A stretch of DNA of 35,098 bases from Lentisphaerota bacterium (lineage in GTDB: Bacteria > Verrucomicrobiota > Kiritimatiellia > RFP12 > UBA1067), in NCBI GenBank assembly GCA_012838435.1, contig DUPH01000222.1, forward strand, positions 1 through 35,098, read 5' to 3'. The notes under the pieces are model-generated. The model was not told the origin of the DNA and ran no database searches. It saw only the letters and a list, made by a program, of their open reading frames with translations. The translations under genes were made by a program, and so were the position numbers. Positions 10,601 to 17,790 of this stretch are shown here, in pieces. Numbering within the stretch: the stretch's first letter is position 1; every line of letters begins with the position of its first letter.

Positions 10601-12057
10601 TGGGTGTGCGTCCCCGAGGCACCGACCTGCACGACATCGGCGGAGCCATCGCCGAAGTCCCAAATGTTGGTTATACCGGCGGCCACGTCGGCCGCAACGT
10701 CCCGAATCTGCCAGTCGAACGGGATGTTTCGCATGGTGTACACGTTTCTGGTCGATCCGTCGACCGGTATGTCGAAGGTCGGTGCCGCATTACGGATCTT
10801 GATCTTCGCCACGGACGGGGTGTTGTAGAAATAGTTGCTGGCGGCTGCCCCAAGGATTATCGGTGTGATGGTAACCCCTGCCGAACTCGTCAGGGGGGTG
10901 CCGTCGGCGGCAGCGAAGGCGATCGCAGCCGACTGGGTCGTGTTACTGGGAACCACGACCGTCTTGGGTGAGGCGTCAAACGCGATATTGCCGGCATTGG
11001 GCGAGACATCCAACTGCACCGTGATGTCCTGCGGATAAGGTTCAGAGAGCGTGACCCACAGCGGCTTATCCATCGCGTCTGATTCTGTGAGCGTCACGTA
11101 GCCGAGTTCGTCCGGCTCTAGCGAGCTGTCTAGAGCGATACCCACCGTCGGCGGCGGGGGCGGGGTCACAGTGACCGTCTTGGTGATATAGTTGGTGACG
11201 CCGGGCGTCATGGTCGGCACGGGGCTGAGGTAGATGAGCGTCGTTCCTTCATTCTGACCATAAATACGGAAAGCGCGCTCGCTTTGCCCCGGTTGCAACG
11301 TCACCGCCGCCGAGGGCTGCCCCGGCTGCTGCTCGACGATCCGAGCGATGTTGGTGTTACCCGACCACACGTAGAGCGGCACGGTGTTGGAGACCGGCTG
11401 GCCCGTCGAGGTCCGCACCAAGCAGTTCAGTCGCGTGGTGGTCTTCTGGACCTCCCAATCCGCATGCTCGAATTCGACCGTCTGCAGACGGACGTTGGCT
11501 TTGGCAAATGTAGGATCGGCATTGACCGGGCTCTGGACGAAGCGCCAGACAACATTACTGCCGGACGTATTACGGATGGCCCATTTTTGGTTGTTCAAGA
11601 ACTGATAAGCGTCACCTGTGCCTGCGGCACCCGCGCTGCCGAACAGCGTCATCGGTAGCGCCATGTCACCGGGACGCACCGTGTAGGTGAACTCGAGGTC
11701 GGTCTGCTCACCGTTGATCGCGCTGATACCAGACAACCTGGCGTACGTCAGCCCCTGCCCGGTCACGATTCGTATCATGAGCGGGTTGTAAACCTCATCG
11801 TAAGTTTCGCTGCCGCCGCCGATATACACCTTGTCGAAATTCCCGGCGAGGCTGAACAACCGGATACGGAAGCTCACCGTCTCACCGGGCGTTGTGATCG
11901 GTGCCGCATATTTGGGATCCCCCTCCTCGTGTTTGAAGATACGCTGGATGTCTCCGTAATCTTGCGCCAAGGCCGCCGTGGCGACCATCAACATCCCGCA
12001 GGCCGCGAACGGAACCGACAGCCTCTTAAACACATTTTTCATGCAGCTCATGTTCAT
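1663..12057 (-). CDS. giant secreted multidomain PKD/TSP3/LamG protein
   Basis: A 3,464-residue exported protein. I chose the ATG at 12057 because AGGAG sits 7 nt upstream; the frame extends 7 codons further without such support. A signal peptide ends near ALAQ (about residue 30). Calx-beta-like stretches alternate with three PKD domains carrying W-D-F-G-D-G or WQWGDG and a KDKDGG end (about residues 442-512, 666-736, 904-962). A long part with many calcium-binding TSP3-type repeats follows (DTDGDG, DTDNDGLPDWWE; about 1249-2000 and again 2429-2622). Between them is a LamG/concanavalin-like domain (about 2022-2256; FTVELW, NEWVHIAARMDG, YVDEVRIWDG). A fibronectin-III-like segment lies near 3012-3126, and another TSP3 patch precedes the C-terminus, which ends FFRVRLRK. 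No catalytic domain was recognised. The role is probably a cell-surface or extracellular adhesin, scaffold or glycan binder. Confidence 0.9.
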   Translation of the reverse strand: MNMSCMKNVFKRLSVPFAACGMLMVATAALAQDYGDIQRIFKHEEGDPKYAAPITTPGETVSFRIRLFSLAGNFDKVYIGGGSETYDEVYNPLMIRIVTGQGLTYARLSGISAINGEQTDLEFTYTVRPGDMALPMTLFGSAGAAGTGDAYQFLNNQKWAIRNTSGSNVVWRFVQSPVNADPTFAKANVRLQTVEFEHADWEVQKTTTRLNCLVRTSTGQPVSNTVPLYVWSGNTNIARIVEQQPGQPSAAVTLQPGQSERAFRIYGQNEGTTLIYLSPVPTMTPGVTNYITKTVTVTPPPPPTVGIALDSSLEPDELGYVTLTESDAMDKPLWVTLSEPYPQDITVQLDVSPNAGNIAFDASPKTVVVPSNTTQSAAIAFAAADGTPLTSSAGVTITPIILGAAASNYFYNTPSVAKIKIRNAAPTFDIPVDGSTRNVYTMRNIPFDWQIRDVAADVAAGITNIWDFGDGSADVVQVGASGTHTHMYLSPGTYTVRVYAKDKDGGISSTAVFTVNASPAQPAPYVEPVLSRPSFDETNGIGEVSFGLSRDYPEDVYVRLEIEPADQSNVVFETLGPIPIWQGETNSVALRFQILDGNSLSSGGNLIFKPVITNEAAFGFFTARSRRVPIENVPPIVTRVLGQRVGQITNNVSVPASVPKVFPFEVADVNADLNPVRTYWDFGDGTSEVEALAVSNRNGFAIGSITHTFTTPGVYPVTVRAEDKDGGSSEIEFYVYVAGAPAVRILPPPGPISEKPNTGEKDYIVVQLTSAYTNAVTVQLDVAPSNSAVNGTLTLIQDQVVFPAGMIGQVREQKVYIADIKDGTDRSAGYGFTITPSVIATPGAVAFYDGNYSPAIVQVLNEAPVITAPVASDIHGTTVAYTIAQDTDHAFYWNINDVQPDCSGTNMRVTWQWGDGSSTVVYGKSGSVVHNYTGVGDKIIHVIAEDKDGGRDDVYFKIRVAPSKQVNVSPIGPIIGADYASAPGLGYGMIFSPDAASRYIENNVYHFRYDPTATSAELVAVPYKTSFDGDGNIVPYRVTNYIARVTGLPGKTAFGQPNGPEMQYDSFVYVWRGSTEALGPQAFISVAKPSVLVNLPEGGETSGEGNAPAPKALEVDAIFSREWRPSDNCGDISNDGIPDLIANYYGLPALVGGDMANAADYNGDNDFLPGAAADEGGIIGGMGNVFGTVGRPFTAYLEVRGFHPGLNRIDYGSDDDMSPEEEAAGALIGPQTQPATKGAERPTDPTKEDTDGDGYPDGWEYFFWYNSLVNRINGVRYNPLDIATGIEIPWTDIYLKFDPLVAATDKLEERDLDGDGLTDFEEMVIGTNPIHWDTDGDGICDGWEIMRGLDPTDARDALNPVYNNPDGDYMAISVVKRDLVTALDGETYLEDADGNLTTWYRYGSTNETTPIAVGRPVTGVNLDGDVEAVPVNALILHFQVYHEFGFDPRTAWCGSVGRMPDYARNHPVPEGWAEISSAPGFERFGAWLESDAANTRPFTSLDEYLLMKFMSELRLAGAGESIGGSRRIAEKTADWARWSTHPLTPDTDATATRMDGVPDGWELYVACSPGTYEMGISPWSPEDGDNDSDVGDPVGDGLTVQREFAGTDSVVGYANPALYGAGLATVSITRPAIDANWINKFWPTDPWAKDTDGDKLNDAAERAFMYGTPVDNGSTCIVGGGLNPCSMDTDLDGLPDAFEVEFTGTYPAASDGAITDGMNGTVADASEDWDKDGLLNYQEYYVQAVRHFRYDVPTNDLTAANSRSGMAQVGVPIDATFHPSSLFTRVDNTWDVARYPWGDKNPQLWVLLPVGHANRYICTDPRDHDTDQDGMDDYYEMFHGLNPILGAGILGSGLDDRVGRAYIQDGGWTIDYGSLLIGNDWGAGLPMDFVNYPWLAGMPYADPDADGLNNFEEMLLANTSAPAHSNTDPTPLWMTDLGFFPLMGFSPESLTVRFYGPNGASFSGPRMFFWPGTRMLPDNYQMFDFEMTEGFDTDNDGISDKAELLQGPSGKSDPQDHDDPFRRQALWLDGVQSAAQTLTGFSYDPWSLLSFTVELWAKPEDLKSDTQVLIERPIVYTQSDLSTPLAFVRRNFQIGIQGGSGRVFARFENAGMHDDETGMVIAEGRALKINEWVHIAARMDGNTGRFTLLINGEEEQIVDTDLLPANGVVNLAIDPTPGTSEQSVYDVVTPGVIVVGAANNDPEALPDWSVYSSFYQGYVDEVRIWDGARTTEEIRANYRKRYLKADLLSNREAVARQRGSGYSRVIGDSRQLMPELLYHYTFDNLFSAASTAHVATAPRGFTSPDVTINKPNGGVPVPWWDSVYGMVNSQVYTEYSYIPWIENGVHHLPARSGQVLSSVYWALNSTAGVPADNRFPFSNDPHTMWYRSQPTAGANVQIKSDLLPLGMAWAKQTDVMWDDQGASSNWTDSSVDTDNDGLPDWWEDLYGLDPNNANGANGWYGDPGDTGVSNGERYLRDLAAGYLPGDTLGSPSGPVQTADSDDDGMPDWWEQLYGLDPNDRTGENGTYGDPDGDGLSNYAEYLISSTPGYPMVNPRLFSTTRTVSDYFLKKGSLYLGEIFSDHDFMEDTWENQYNKVSPWAYDPHLDDDEDGWSNWAEARYSAAFVPVSPDIGASLEPLGTDKYEFPVPVVETLLRYNGLRLNSGNETDYQVVIQAYDNPSMDGPPDAVFKLDRTATPRSLPLGAWSARVVSGTLSPGNVEPGTLALAFTDSWTQQTMETGFDHDGIIYSGAITGARTPIGKINYLTGEFEIDLTFYMNDIIVPTGTQDPSTVTRDQYIDCEVSTITVSYTSKMSGVWPQHLYLGRADSGYLREGENYFFAFLDIDGNGTWDPGEPCGMPHPFATQIGWDRNEITIELTDYMQGYVRMAIPSGVRSEDVFRGAAGEEGGGFGDGQASGAFEQRVRILRTGVDGLKQYQMLVFDKVVRAPNAWLNEASFWAQGDLTLDWGLPNVNPQEDRTHLSYEVFLGETTTFTNGAVASFTNTFDATRAKAVAVAPIGGAHVPSARPTFRWRLPDGSETKYPVFALEIRLGSQQGTVMYESGPMPVPPRNEEGEFVWEAPIYANSRLPNGQVFQSGKVYYWRVIAMNAKFSNTSSNWSDWKVFRLNVNAPMQSYGYGAAEARVKYYGPATAMLTGRVRVQAYRTASFTGLPDAEYTLAGTDLAALTTLAAPVVNARLYGLRQSSAVGPYYLRAYIDHNNNGVRDPWESWGYANYYGADAEMPYTARPVEVHYGTIAPCVDIVIEDADTDQDWVPDAWEYEQNPTGDFLGHIGPAPAGATGDPEYDPAAAGVSSGTGFFAVLALGTTDQDGDGLGDLHELLLGSDANSASTAADGFTDGAKVALGLNPADKLSLNLADLSFTDGQSVVEWSVEVEKSTATRTQSLAPMVTYELLYTPSLANPQWQVVQSGTVSLDGGLQRLTNQVKAAVSVDPTQGFFRVRLRK

Positions 12058-12119
12058 GCGTATTCTCCTGATTCTCAACGTAAATCAAACGTCGTCCGGA
12101 ACCGCCCGGCGCAGAAAAC

Positions 12120-12668
12120 CTACTCCTTTTGTTGCCCCTGTGGCGTCGCCGGAACCGCCCGGCCTTCCGCCACCGCCTTCACGTCGCGCGCCTCAGCCTC
12201 CATGCGTCGGCGGACCTTTTCCCGCGCTGCCTGCATCGCTTTCTTGATCTCGGCCATTGCGCGCTCGTTCTCAGCCTCAAGCGTCTTCCACTCGGGACGC
12301 TTCGCCAATTCTTTTTTAACTGCCTCGTCATCGGCTCCGGGCGGTAGCGACGCGCGGGCTTCCGCAATCATCGCCTCCATCTTCTCGACCACCACCGAGC
12401 GTGCCGCTGCCGCCTGGGTCTGTTCACGGCGGCTCTCGACCAACGCTTTGACGTAAACGGGGTCCTGCATGCGATTGGTGATGACGGTCTCAAGAACGGG
12501 TTCGGTGCTCTGCTCCCCCTGCCCCTCGCCCTGTCCGGCGCGGCGCTTGCAGCCCGCCATCACCGTTAGCAAGCACACGAAAAGCATTGACACAGTTCGG
12601 GCCTTGCCCGCGCAAACCGCCCGCTCGGTAGCACCTGTCATGCGTTTTCCACTCAAAAACCCAACCAT
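12120..12668 (-). CDS. small predicted lipoprotein with charged coiled-coil tail
   Basis: A protein of up to 182 residues of unknown function. A hydrophobic stretch (SMLFVCLLTVMAGC) ends in a lipobox with Cys near residue 40, so the mature protein is probably lipid-anchored. The first ATG gives an unusually long n-region; ATGs at 12641 or 12587 would give more usual signal peptides, and no start has a convincing Shine-Dalgarno. The rest is rich in Glu, Lys, Arg, Ala and Gln and should be largely helical, probably a coiled coil. It lies 62 nt upstream of the giant secreted protein on the same strand, so it is probably the first gene of that transcription unit. I infer a periplasmic or envelope helper role only from this position. 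Confidence 0.7.
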   Translation of the reverse strand: MVGFLSGKRMTGATERAVCAGKARTVSMLFVCLLTVMAGCKRRAGQGEGQGEQSTEPVLETVITNRMQDPVYVKALVESRREQTQAAAARSVVVEKMEAMIAEARASLPPGADDEAVKKELAKRPEWKTLEAENERAMAEIKKAMQAAREKVRRRMEAEARDVKAVAEGRAVPATPQGQQKE

Positions 12669-12844
12669 AACCGTCTCTTTCAGGTCAAATCAAGGCGTCT
12701 GCCTCACTCCGCTAAAATTGATGTGCATACAGCCCCGTCATTTTTCGATGGTAGCACGAGATAAACCGGACGGGCAAGGCCATTTTGAAAAAAAACGTAA
12801 TTCTTTCGTCGCGCTTGCGCTCACGCCGCCACCCCATAAAAAAT

Positions 12845-12874
12845 CTCTGCGCCTCTGCGTCTCTGCGTTAAAAA
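12845..12874 (+). repeat. octamer tandem repeat CTCTGCGY x3 plus A-rich tail
   Basis: Three consecutive 8-bp units (CTCTGCGC, CTCTGCGT, CTCTGCGT) are followed by TAAAAAA. The same array with the same tail occurs at 34180-34210 inside the membrane-fusion gene, so this is a dispersed repeat family. Similar sequence is known to recur in many bacterial genomes and gives spurious peptides of the AETQRRR type on the other strand. Confidence 0.8.
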
Positions 12875-12909
12875 ATTTCGAAAAAACTCCGCGCGCCGCG
12901 CCTTTCGGG

Positions 12910-12939
12910 TTGCATACTCCCGTAGGCATGCGTTATAGT
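12910..12939 (+). promoter_or_regulatory. sigma70-like promoter of the FHA-sigma54 regulator
   Basis: TTGCAT (12910-12915) and TATAGT (12934-12939) are spaced by 18 nt. The predicted transcription start near 12946 is only about 4 nt before the ATG at 12950, and no Shine-Dalgarno is present, which suggests a near-leaderless mRNA. Confidence 0.5.
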
Positions 12940-12949
12940 GGACACACTT

Positions 12950-14326
12950 ATGGCTGAGGACCGAACCAACAACGTCGCCTCCGGGACCCTCGTACTCGCT
13001 GACGGCGAAAACCAAGAGAACCTTTTCCGCGTCCGCCGCACCAAGCTACTGGTGATCAGCGGCCCGCTGCAGGGACGGGAGTTTGTCCTGAACCGTGACA
13101 CCTTCACGATCGGCTCCGGCAATCACAACGACCTGATTATCGAAGACTCCACCGTCTCCAAGCGCCATTGCGAAATTGTGGTCGAGCAGTCCGGCTACCT
13201 GATCCGTGACCGCGACAGCACCAACGGCACTTTTGTCCAAGGCGTACGCGTCTCCTCCGCCCACCTCGCCCCGGGCTCCGAAATCCAGCTTGGCAAGACC
13301 CGCATCGTCTTCTGCCCGCTCCAAGAGGCCGCTGACATCCCGCTTTCGCGTAACGAGGCTTTCGGCGCCATGCTCGGCCGTTCGGTGCCGATGCGCCGCA
13401 TCTTCTATCTGGCCGAGACCTACTCCCCCGCCGACGTGACCGTCATGATCACCGGCGAGACCGGCACCGGCAAGGAGATTCTGGCCGAGGAGATCCACAA
13501 CCACTCCAGTCGGCGCGACAAGCCCTTTATCGTCATCGACTGCGCTGCCATCTCCAAGGAACTGATCGAAAGCGAACTCTTCGGTCACGTCAAAGGTGCC
13601 TTCACCGGCGCCAACGCCGACCGTCAGGGCGCCTTCGAGCTGGCCGACGGCGGCACCGTCTTCCTCGATGAGATCGGCGACCTCTCGCCCGACCTCCAGC
13701 CTAAGCTGCTGCGCGTGCTCGAAAAGCGCGAGATCAAGCGCGTCGGCTGCAACAAGGTGCGCAAGATCGATGTCCGCATCATCTCCGCCACCAACCGCAA
13801 CCTCGCCAACGAGGTCAACGAAGGCCGCTTCCGCGAAGACCTCTACTACCGCCTCTCAGTGGTCCATCTTGAGTTGCCCCCGCTGCGCCGCCGCCGCGAG
13901 GACGTGCCGCTACTGGTCAAAAAGTTCCTCACCGACCTACACGGCGAGGACGCCATCAACCAACTCGCAGACTTCGACAGCACCATGGACGTCCTCAAGC
14001 GCCACGAATGGCCCGGCAATGTGCGTGAGCTGCGCAACCTGATCGAGCTGGCCTTCTACAGCGAACGCCGCCCCGTGGACCTCAGCGCCTTCCTCAGCCT
14101 CGGTAGCCTACGCGCCGGACGCAGATCTGCCGAGCCCGAGGTCAACTTCGTGACCGACCGTCCCTTCAAGGACGCGAAGAACGACCTGATCGAGGAGTTC
14201 GAGCGAACCTACCTCAACGACCTGCTCGCCCGCAACAAGCAGAACATCTCGCGTTCCGCCCGTGAAGCCGGCATCGAACGCGCCTACCTCCAGCGCCTGA
14301 TCCGCAAATACGGCATGCGCGATTAG
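12950..14326 (+). CDS. FHA-domain sigma54-dependent transcriptional activator
   Basis: A 458-residue bacterial enhancer-binding protein. The N-terminal FHA domain (about residues 25-115) carries the typical [13 protein letters not shown] and [10 protein letters not shown] motifs and should bind phosphothreonine peptides. The AAA+ domain follows with Walker A GETGTGKE (169-176), the sigma54-contact loop GAFTGA (216-221), Walker [12 protein letters not shown] and a R-rich second-region-of-homology stretch. A Fis-type helix-turn-helix closes the protein ([24 protein letters not shown]). There is no receiver domain, so the input is probably a Ser/Thr kinase or a phosphoprotein. A GTG at 12938 is an alternative start, but it overlaps the -10 element. 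It is divergent from the giant-protein cluster and may regulate it (inference). Its last codons overlap the stop of the convergent M48 gene. Confidence 0.93.
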   Translation: MAEDRTNNVASGTLVLADGENQENLFRVRRTKLLVISGPLQGREFVLNRDTFTIGSGNHNDLIIEDSTVSKRHCEIVVEQSGYLIRDRDSTNGTFVQGVRVSSAHLAPGSEIQLGKTRIVFCPLQEAADIPLSRNEAFGAMLGRSVPMRRIFYLAETYSPADVTVMITGETGTGKEILAEEIHNHSSRRDKPFIVIDCAAISKELIESELFGHVKGAFTGANADRQGAFELADGGTVFLDEIGDLSPDLQPKLLRVLEKREIKRVGCNKVRKIDVRIISATNRNLANEVNEGRFREDLYYRLSVVHLELPPLRRRREDVPLLVKKFLTDLHGEDAINQLADFDSTMDVLKRHEWPGNVRELRNLIELAFYSERRPVDLSAFLSLGSLRAGRRSAEPEVNFVTDRPFKDAKNDLIEEFERTYLNDLLARNKQNISRSAREAGIERAYLQRLIRKYGMRD

Positions 14327-15672
14327 CGACGCTGCGTCGGCGCGGCGGGCTGCAACTGCTGCAAGCGCTGCGCGGCGTAGCGGCCTTGATTCGAACCGGT
14401 GCCGCTGCGGCGCACAAAGGCAGAATAGGCCTGCTTAGCCTGCGGGTGCTGTCCTTGTGCGTCATAGGCCAGTCCCTTGTAAAAGGCGGTAGCGGCTTCA
14501 CCCGGCACCTGACGCTCGAAGGCGTTGAGGTGCTGCAATGCTCCGGTGTAGTCTTTGCGCTGAAACGCGCACTGGGCGAGCACGCTCTGCGCACGCGCCC
14601 CGGAGGGATAGAGACGCGCGGCCTGCGCAGCGACCTGCTGCGCAGCAGCGGTGTTGCCGGCTCCTTGGTGAGCCCGCGCCACCAGCATCAGGCCAACATA
14701 ATCGTTGGGCGCGAGGCGCAGACCCTGCTCGGCCGAGGCCTTGGCCGCAGCGTACTGCTTGCGGGCGAGTTGCGCCTCGGCGGCGGCGAAGCTCTTGAAC
14801 GCCTCCTTGTTTTTTCGGATCGAGGCGGTCGCAGCGAGGTAGGCTTCGCGGTTCAGCACGCCGCTGTTCTGGCCGGCGTACTGCGTGCGGGCGCGCTCCT
14901 GCGCCGTCTGCAAGCGCTCGGTGCTCATCGGGTGCGTGGAGAACATCTGCTCGAGCGCGGAAGGATTGGCACCGCTGAGCCGTACCAGCAACTGCTGCAA
15001 TTGCACCATGCCCTGCGGGTCATAGCCGGCGCGCACCATGTAGAGCATGCCGCCCTCGTCGGCCTCGCGCTCCTGTGCACGGCTGTAGCTGGCCAGCACC
15101 ACGGCGCTGCCGAGCTGGCCGGCCGTGCCCGCGAGATCCGCCCATGAACTGCCCTGACTGGCGAGGTATCCCTGTGTGCCGGTAATCAACATGTCGTAGA
15201 CGGTACTCTTGCTCATGGCCGAGGCCGTGTGGCCGCAGTTGACGTGGGCGATCTCATGGCCCAACACCGCCGCGAGTTGCGCTTCGTTCTCCATTTCGGC
15301 CAACATGCCGCGCGTGATGGCGATCGTGCCGTCCGGAAAGGCGTAGGCGTTGACGTAGACCGCGTTGACCACATGGAAGTTGAAGGGCATGTCCGGAAAG
15401 ACGGTATCGGCGGGCGTGAGGGTGGCGACCAGCTTGCGCCCGACCTGATTGACGTAGGCGACAACCTGCGCATCACTTACCTCGCCATAGTCCGACGCAA
15501 ATTGCGACGGTGCCGCCTGCTTGGTGAGCGAGATGAGCTGGCTCTTGCCGCTCTCGCCCTGCAACAGGCTGAACTGCTGTTTGCCGGTAATGGGATTTGT
15601 GACGCAACCGCTGATTAGCAGAATCGCGCCCAGGACGGAAACCAAAACAGCCTCAATGCGTATTTTTTTCAT
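14323..15672 (-). CDS. M48-family metalloprotease lipoprotein with TPR tail
   Basis: A 449-residue protein starting at the ATG at 15672, preceded by AAGAGAG; the frame extends further but without support. A lipoprotein signal (LLISGC) is followed by NPITGKQQFSLL, usual in BepA/LoiP-like M48 proteins. The zinc motif HEIAH (residues 139-143) lies in LAAVLGHEIAHVNCGH, and the third ligand is in READEGG, as in the family. The C-terminal part (about 290-449) contains TPR-like helices rich in Ala, Gln and Leu. Such proteases act in the periplasm in outer-membrane protein assembly or quality control. It is the last gene of a probable metF-fmt-M48 unit (52 nt after fmt). Its stop overlaps that of the convergent sigma54 activator, leaving no room for a terminator between them. 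Confidence 0.92.
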   Translation of the reverse strand: MKKIRIEAVLVSVLGAILLISGCVTNPITGKQQFSLLQGESGKSQLISLTKQAAPSQFASDYGEVSDAQVVAYVNQVGRKLVATLTPADTVFPDMPFNFHVVNAVYVNAYAFPDGTIAITRGMLAEMENEAQLAAVLGHEIAHVNCGHTASAMSKSTVYDMLITGTQGYLASQGSSWADLAGTAGQLGSAVVLASYSRAQEREADEGGMLYMVRAGYDPQGMVQLQQLLVRLSGANPSALEQMFSTHPMSTERLQTAQERARTQYAGQNSGVLNREAYLAATASIRKNKEAFKSFAAAEAQLARKQYAAAKASAEQGLRLAPNDYVGLMLVARAHQGAGNTAAAQQVAAQAARLYPSGARAQSVLAQCAFQRKDYTGALQHLNAFERQVPGEAATAFYKGLAYDAQGQHPQAKQAYSAFVRRSGTGSNQGRYAAQRLQQLQPAAPTQRR

Positions 15673-15724
15673 CTTGTCTCTCTTCGTAATTCGGTTGTAG
15701 TAAGCGTCATCATACACCGCGCAC

Positions 15725-16711
15725 TCACAGCGGCACACTACAAAAGCGGTCACCCGGCTCCATGGGGTGGCCGTTCAAAAAGGATTTCCCGTCCATGCGG
15801 CGGCTGCCGTCGGGCTGCAATGCCGTCAGACGCAACAGGCCGTTGCCGGTGGCAACGACCGGGCCAGTCGGTGAGAGCAGACAGACCGTGCCGGGCGCAG
15901 CCTGCTCAAACCCGGGCACCTCCTCATTACTCACCATCTCCGCCTGCAAGATCTTGATGCGCTCCGGCGCACCCGTCTTGTCGATACGTACTGGCAAGAA
16001 CGTGAACGCACCGGGCCATGGCTCGAAAGCGCGGGTGCACCGTTCGATGAGTCTGGCCGGGAACGACCAGTCGATCTGGCCGTCGGCCTTGCGCATCTTT
16101 GGGGCGTAGGTCGCTTGCGAGTGGTCCTGCGGTTCGCGCGGCAACGTACCAGCGATCATCAAGCGCAGTGCCTTAACGATCGTGACGGCGCTGAGGATCG
16201 CGAGGCGCTCCATCAGGGTGACCGCAGTATCGTCCGAGCAGATCGGCTCGATGGCCTTGAGCAGAATGTCGCCGTCATCCATGCCCTCCGCCATCTGCAT
16301 AACGGTTACGCCGGTGACCTCGTCGCCCGAAGCGATGGCCGCCTGAACCGGCGCGGCGCCCCGATACTTGGGCAACAGCGAGAAGTGGCCGTTGATGCAG
16401 CCGTGCGGCGGCAACGCCAGCAACCGTCGGCCAAGGAACTGGCCGAAGGCGACCACAACGATCACGTCAGGCTTGAGTTGCTCGAGTTGCTCCAAGACTT
16501 CGGGCGCATTGACCTTCTCGGGCGTGATGATCGGCTCGACTTGCCTCTCAACCGCGAACGCCTTGCAGGGACAGGGTGTGAAGCGTTGCCGCCGGCCCGA
16601 AGGACGGTCCGGCTGGGTCACGACGCCGACCACGTTCACCTGCGGCGCGCGCAGCAGCGCGCGCAAGGTGACCGCCGACGCGTCCGAAGATCCCATAAAG
16701 ACAACACGCAT
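15725..16711 (-). CDS. fmt: methionyl-tRNA formyltransferase
   Basis: A 328-residue enzyme that transfers a formyl group from 10-formyl-THF to initiator Met-tRNA. The N-terminal Rossmann-like formyltransferase domain begins MRVVFMGSSDASAVTLRAL. The catalytic region reads INGHFSLLPKYRGAAPVQ, supplying the conserved Asn and His, and the Asp lies in GMDDGDIL. The C-terminal OB-like domain (from about residue 205) is present. The ATG at 16711 is used; a TTG two codons upstream is less likely. Length is normal for the family (about 310-330). metF lies 72 nt upstream on the same strand, so two one-carbon folate genes are together. No def gene is visible next to it, unlike in many genomes. Confidence 0.95.
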   Translation of the reverse strand: MRVVFMGSSDASAVTLRALLRAPQVNVVGVVTQPDRPSGRRQRFTPCPCKAFAVERQVEPIITPEKVNAPEVLEQLEQLKPDVIVVVAFGQFLGRRLLALPPHGCINGHFSLLPKYRGAAPVQAAIASGDEVTGVTVMQMAEGMDDGDILLKAIEPICSDDTAVTLMERLAILSAVTIVKALRLMIAGTLPREPQDHSQATYAPKMRKADGQIDWSFPARLIERCTRAFEPWPGAFTFLPVRIDKTGAPERIKILQAEMVSNEEVPGFEQAAPGTVCLLSPTGPVVATGNGLLRLTALQPDGSRRMDGKSFLNGHPMEPGDRFCSVPL

Positions 16712-16783
16712 GCACAATACCCTGTTGCTGAAGAGTTTTCCACGAGGTTACCACATCACGCACATCGTGACGCACACAATTTT

Positions 16784-17668
16784 TTACAAACCGGCATTTT
16801 CCGCACGCAGCGCAGCGAAGATACGGCCGGAGAGCGAGGACTGATTGAGTGTGTAGAGATGGATGCCCGGCGCACCATGCGCCAGCAGGTCGCGACATTG
16901 ATCGAGCGCAAAACAGAAACCGGCCTCTTCGACATCCTCGGCGGCGGCCGCCTGCCGCAGGGCGTCCGGGATCGAGCAACCGGAAAGCTCGACAAAGCGT
17001 TCGATCTGCTTGGCCGAACTCAGCGGCATGATGCCGGGCAGCAGCGGGATCGTGACCCCCGCATCACGAGCTTGCGCAACAAAGTCATGGTAAGCCGAGT
17101 TACTGAAAAAGAGCTGTGTGACCGCAAAGTCCGCGCCGTTCTCCTGCTTGCGCTTCAAGAAGGTGATGTCGCGCGCCGGCGAACGCGGCTGGCCCTCCGC
17201 AAAAGATTCTGGGTGGCCCTCTGGGTAGGCGGCGCAACCGATCTTGAACTGCGGCCAGCCATCACGGATGAAGCCAATCAGGTCGCTGGCATAGGCGAAT
17301 CCATACGGATGCGGGCGGAAACTGCTCTCCCCCTGCGGCGGGTCGCCGCGCAGAGCCATGATGGCCGGCACGTTCTTTTCCGCCAGCCGGTCGAGGATTC
17401 TGGAGAGATCCACCTGCGAATGGCCGAGGCAAGTGAGATGCGCCATGGCGTGCAACCCCAGATTGTTCTGCAACGACGCCACCAAGTCCACGGTGTTTTC
17501 GCGCGTACTGCCGCCAGCACCGTAAGTCACCGAGACCAAATCCACGTTCAGACGTGCGGTTTCGGCCAGCGTCGCATACAGCCGCGCCCAGCCTTCCGGC
17601 GTCTTGGGCGGAAAGAATTCAAACGAAATGGTCGGGTGACCGCTCTGAAGTTTTTCGAAAAAGGTCAT
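16784..17668 (-). CDS. metF: 5,10-methylenetetrahydrofolate reductase
   Basis: A 294-residue flavoprotein that reduces methylene-THF to methyl-THF for methionine synthesis. The start MTFFEKLQSG and the following SFEFFPPKTPEG are the classic MetF N-terminus, with the conserved Glu. SVTYGAGGSTRENT, HLTCLGHS and ALRGDPP are the folate/FAD-site motifs, and ADFAVTQLFF and LLPGIMPL follow. The size matches the family (E. coli MetF 296). Longer frames exist upstream but lack family similarity. No Shine-Dalgarno precedes the ATG; a TACGAC hexamer 6 nt before it could act as a -10 for a leaderless mRNA, but no good -35 was found. I saw no clear SAM or SAH riboswitch upstream. Confidence 0.95.
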   Translation of the reverse strand: MTFFEKLQSGHPTISFEFFPPKTPEGWARLYATLAETARLNVDLVSVTYGAGGSTRENTVDLVASLQNNLGLHAMAHLTCLGHSQVDLSRILDRLAEKNVPAIMALRGDPPQGESSFRPHPYGFAYASDLIGFIRDGWPQFKIGCAAYPEGHPESFAEGQPRSPARDITFLKRKQENGADFAVTQLFFSNSAYHDFVAQARDAGVTIPLLPGIMPLSSAKQIERFVELSGCSIPDALRQAAAAEDVEEAGFCFALDQCRDLLAHGAPGIHLYTLNQSSLSGRIFAALRAENAGL

Positions 17669-17762
17669 GGTTGTGTCGTATCGGCTTACAGAATGGCTAA
17701 TCCAGACAGTAAGAGCACCAGTATACGTACTTGGTTTCATCTTGCCAAGTCTCGACAATTTC

Positions 17763-17782
17763 AACTAAGGGACAGGTATTTT
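17763..17782 (+). repeat. RAYT-associated repeat, copy A
   Basis: AACTAAGGGACAGGTATTTT. One of seven near-identical copies in the window. This copy begins 95 nt before the metF start codon, in the metF upstream region. Confidence 0.85.
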
Positions 17783-17790
17783 GTAACTAG

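Larger units (their letters stand above)
12669..12949. promoter_or_regulatory. divergent intergenic region
   Basis: This gap separates the lipoprotein/giant-protein/protease cluster from the divergent FHA-sigma54 regulator. It holds a short octamer repeat array and a promoter for the regulator. No convincing -24/-12 site facing the lipoprotein gene was found by eye. Confidence 0.5.

Noticed and set aside
12753-12769. possible sigma54 -24/-12 site on the minus strand (GG and TGC with correct spacing)
   Set aside because: Only the GG and TGC match; the rest of the consensus is missing, so it is no better than chance.
17669-17760. SAM or SAH riboswitch upstream of metF
   Set aside because: Only a weak 6-bp inverted repeat is present; no conserved riboswitch core could be recognised.
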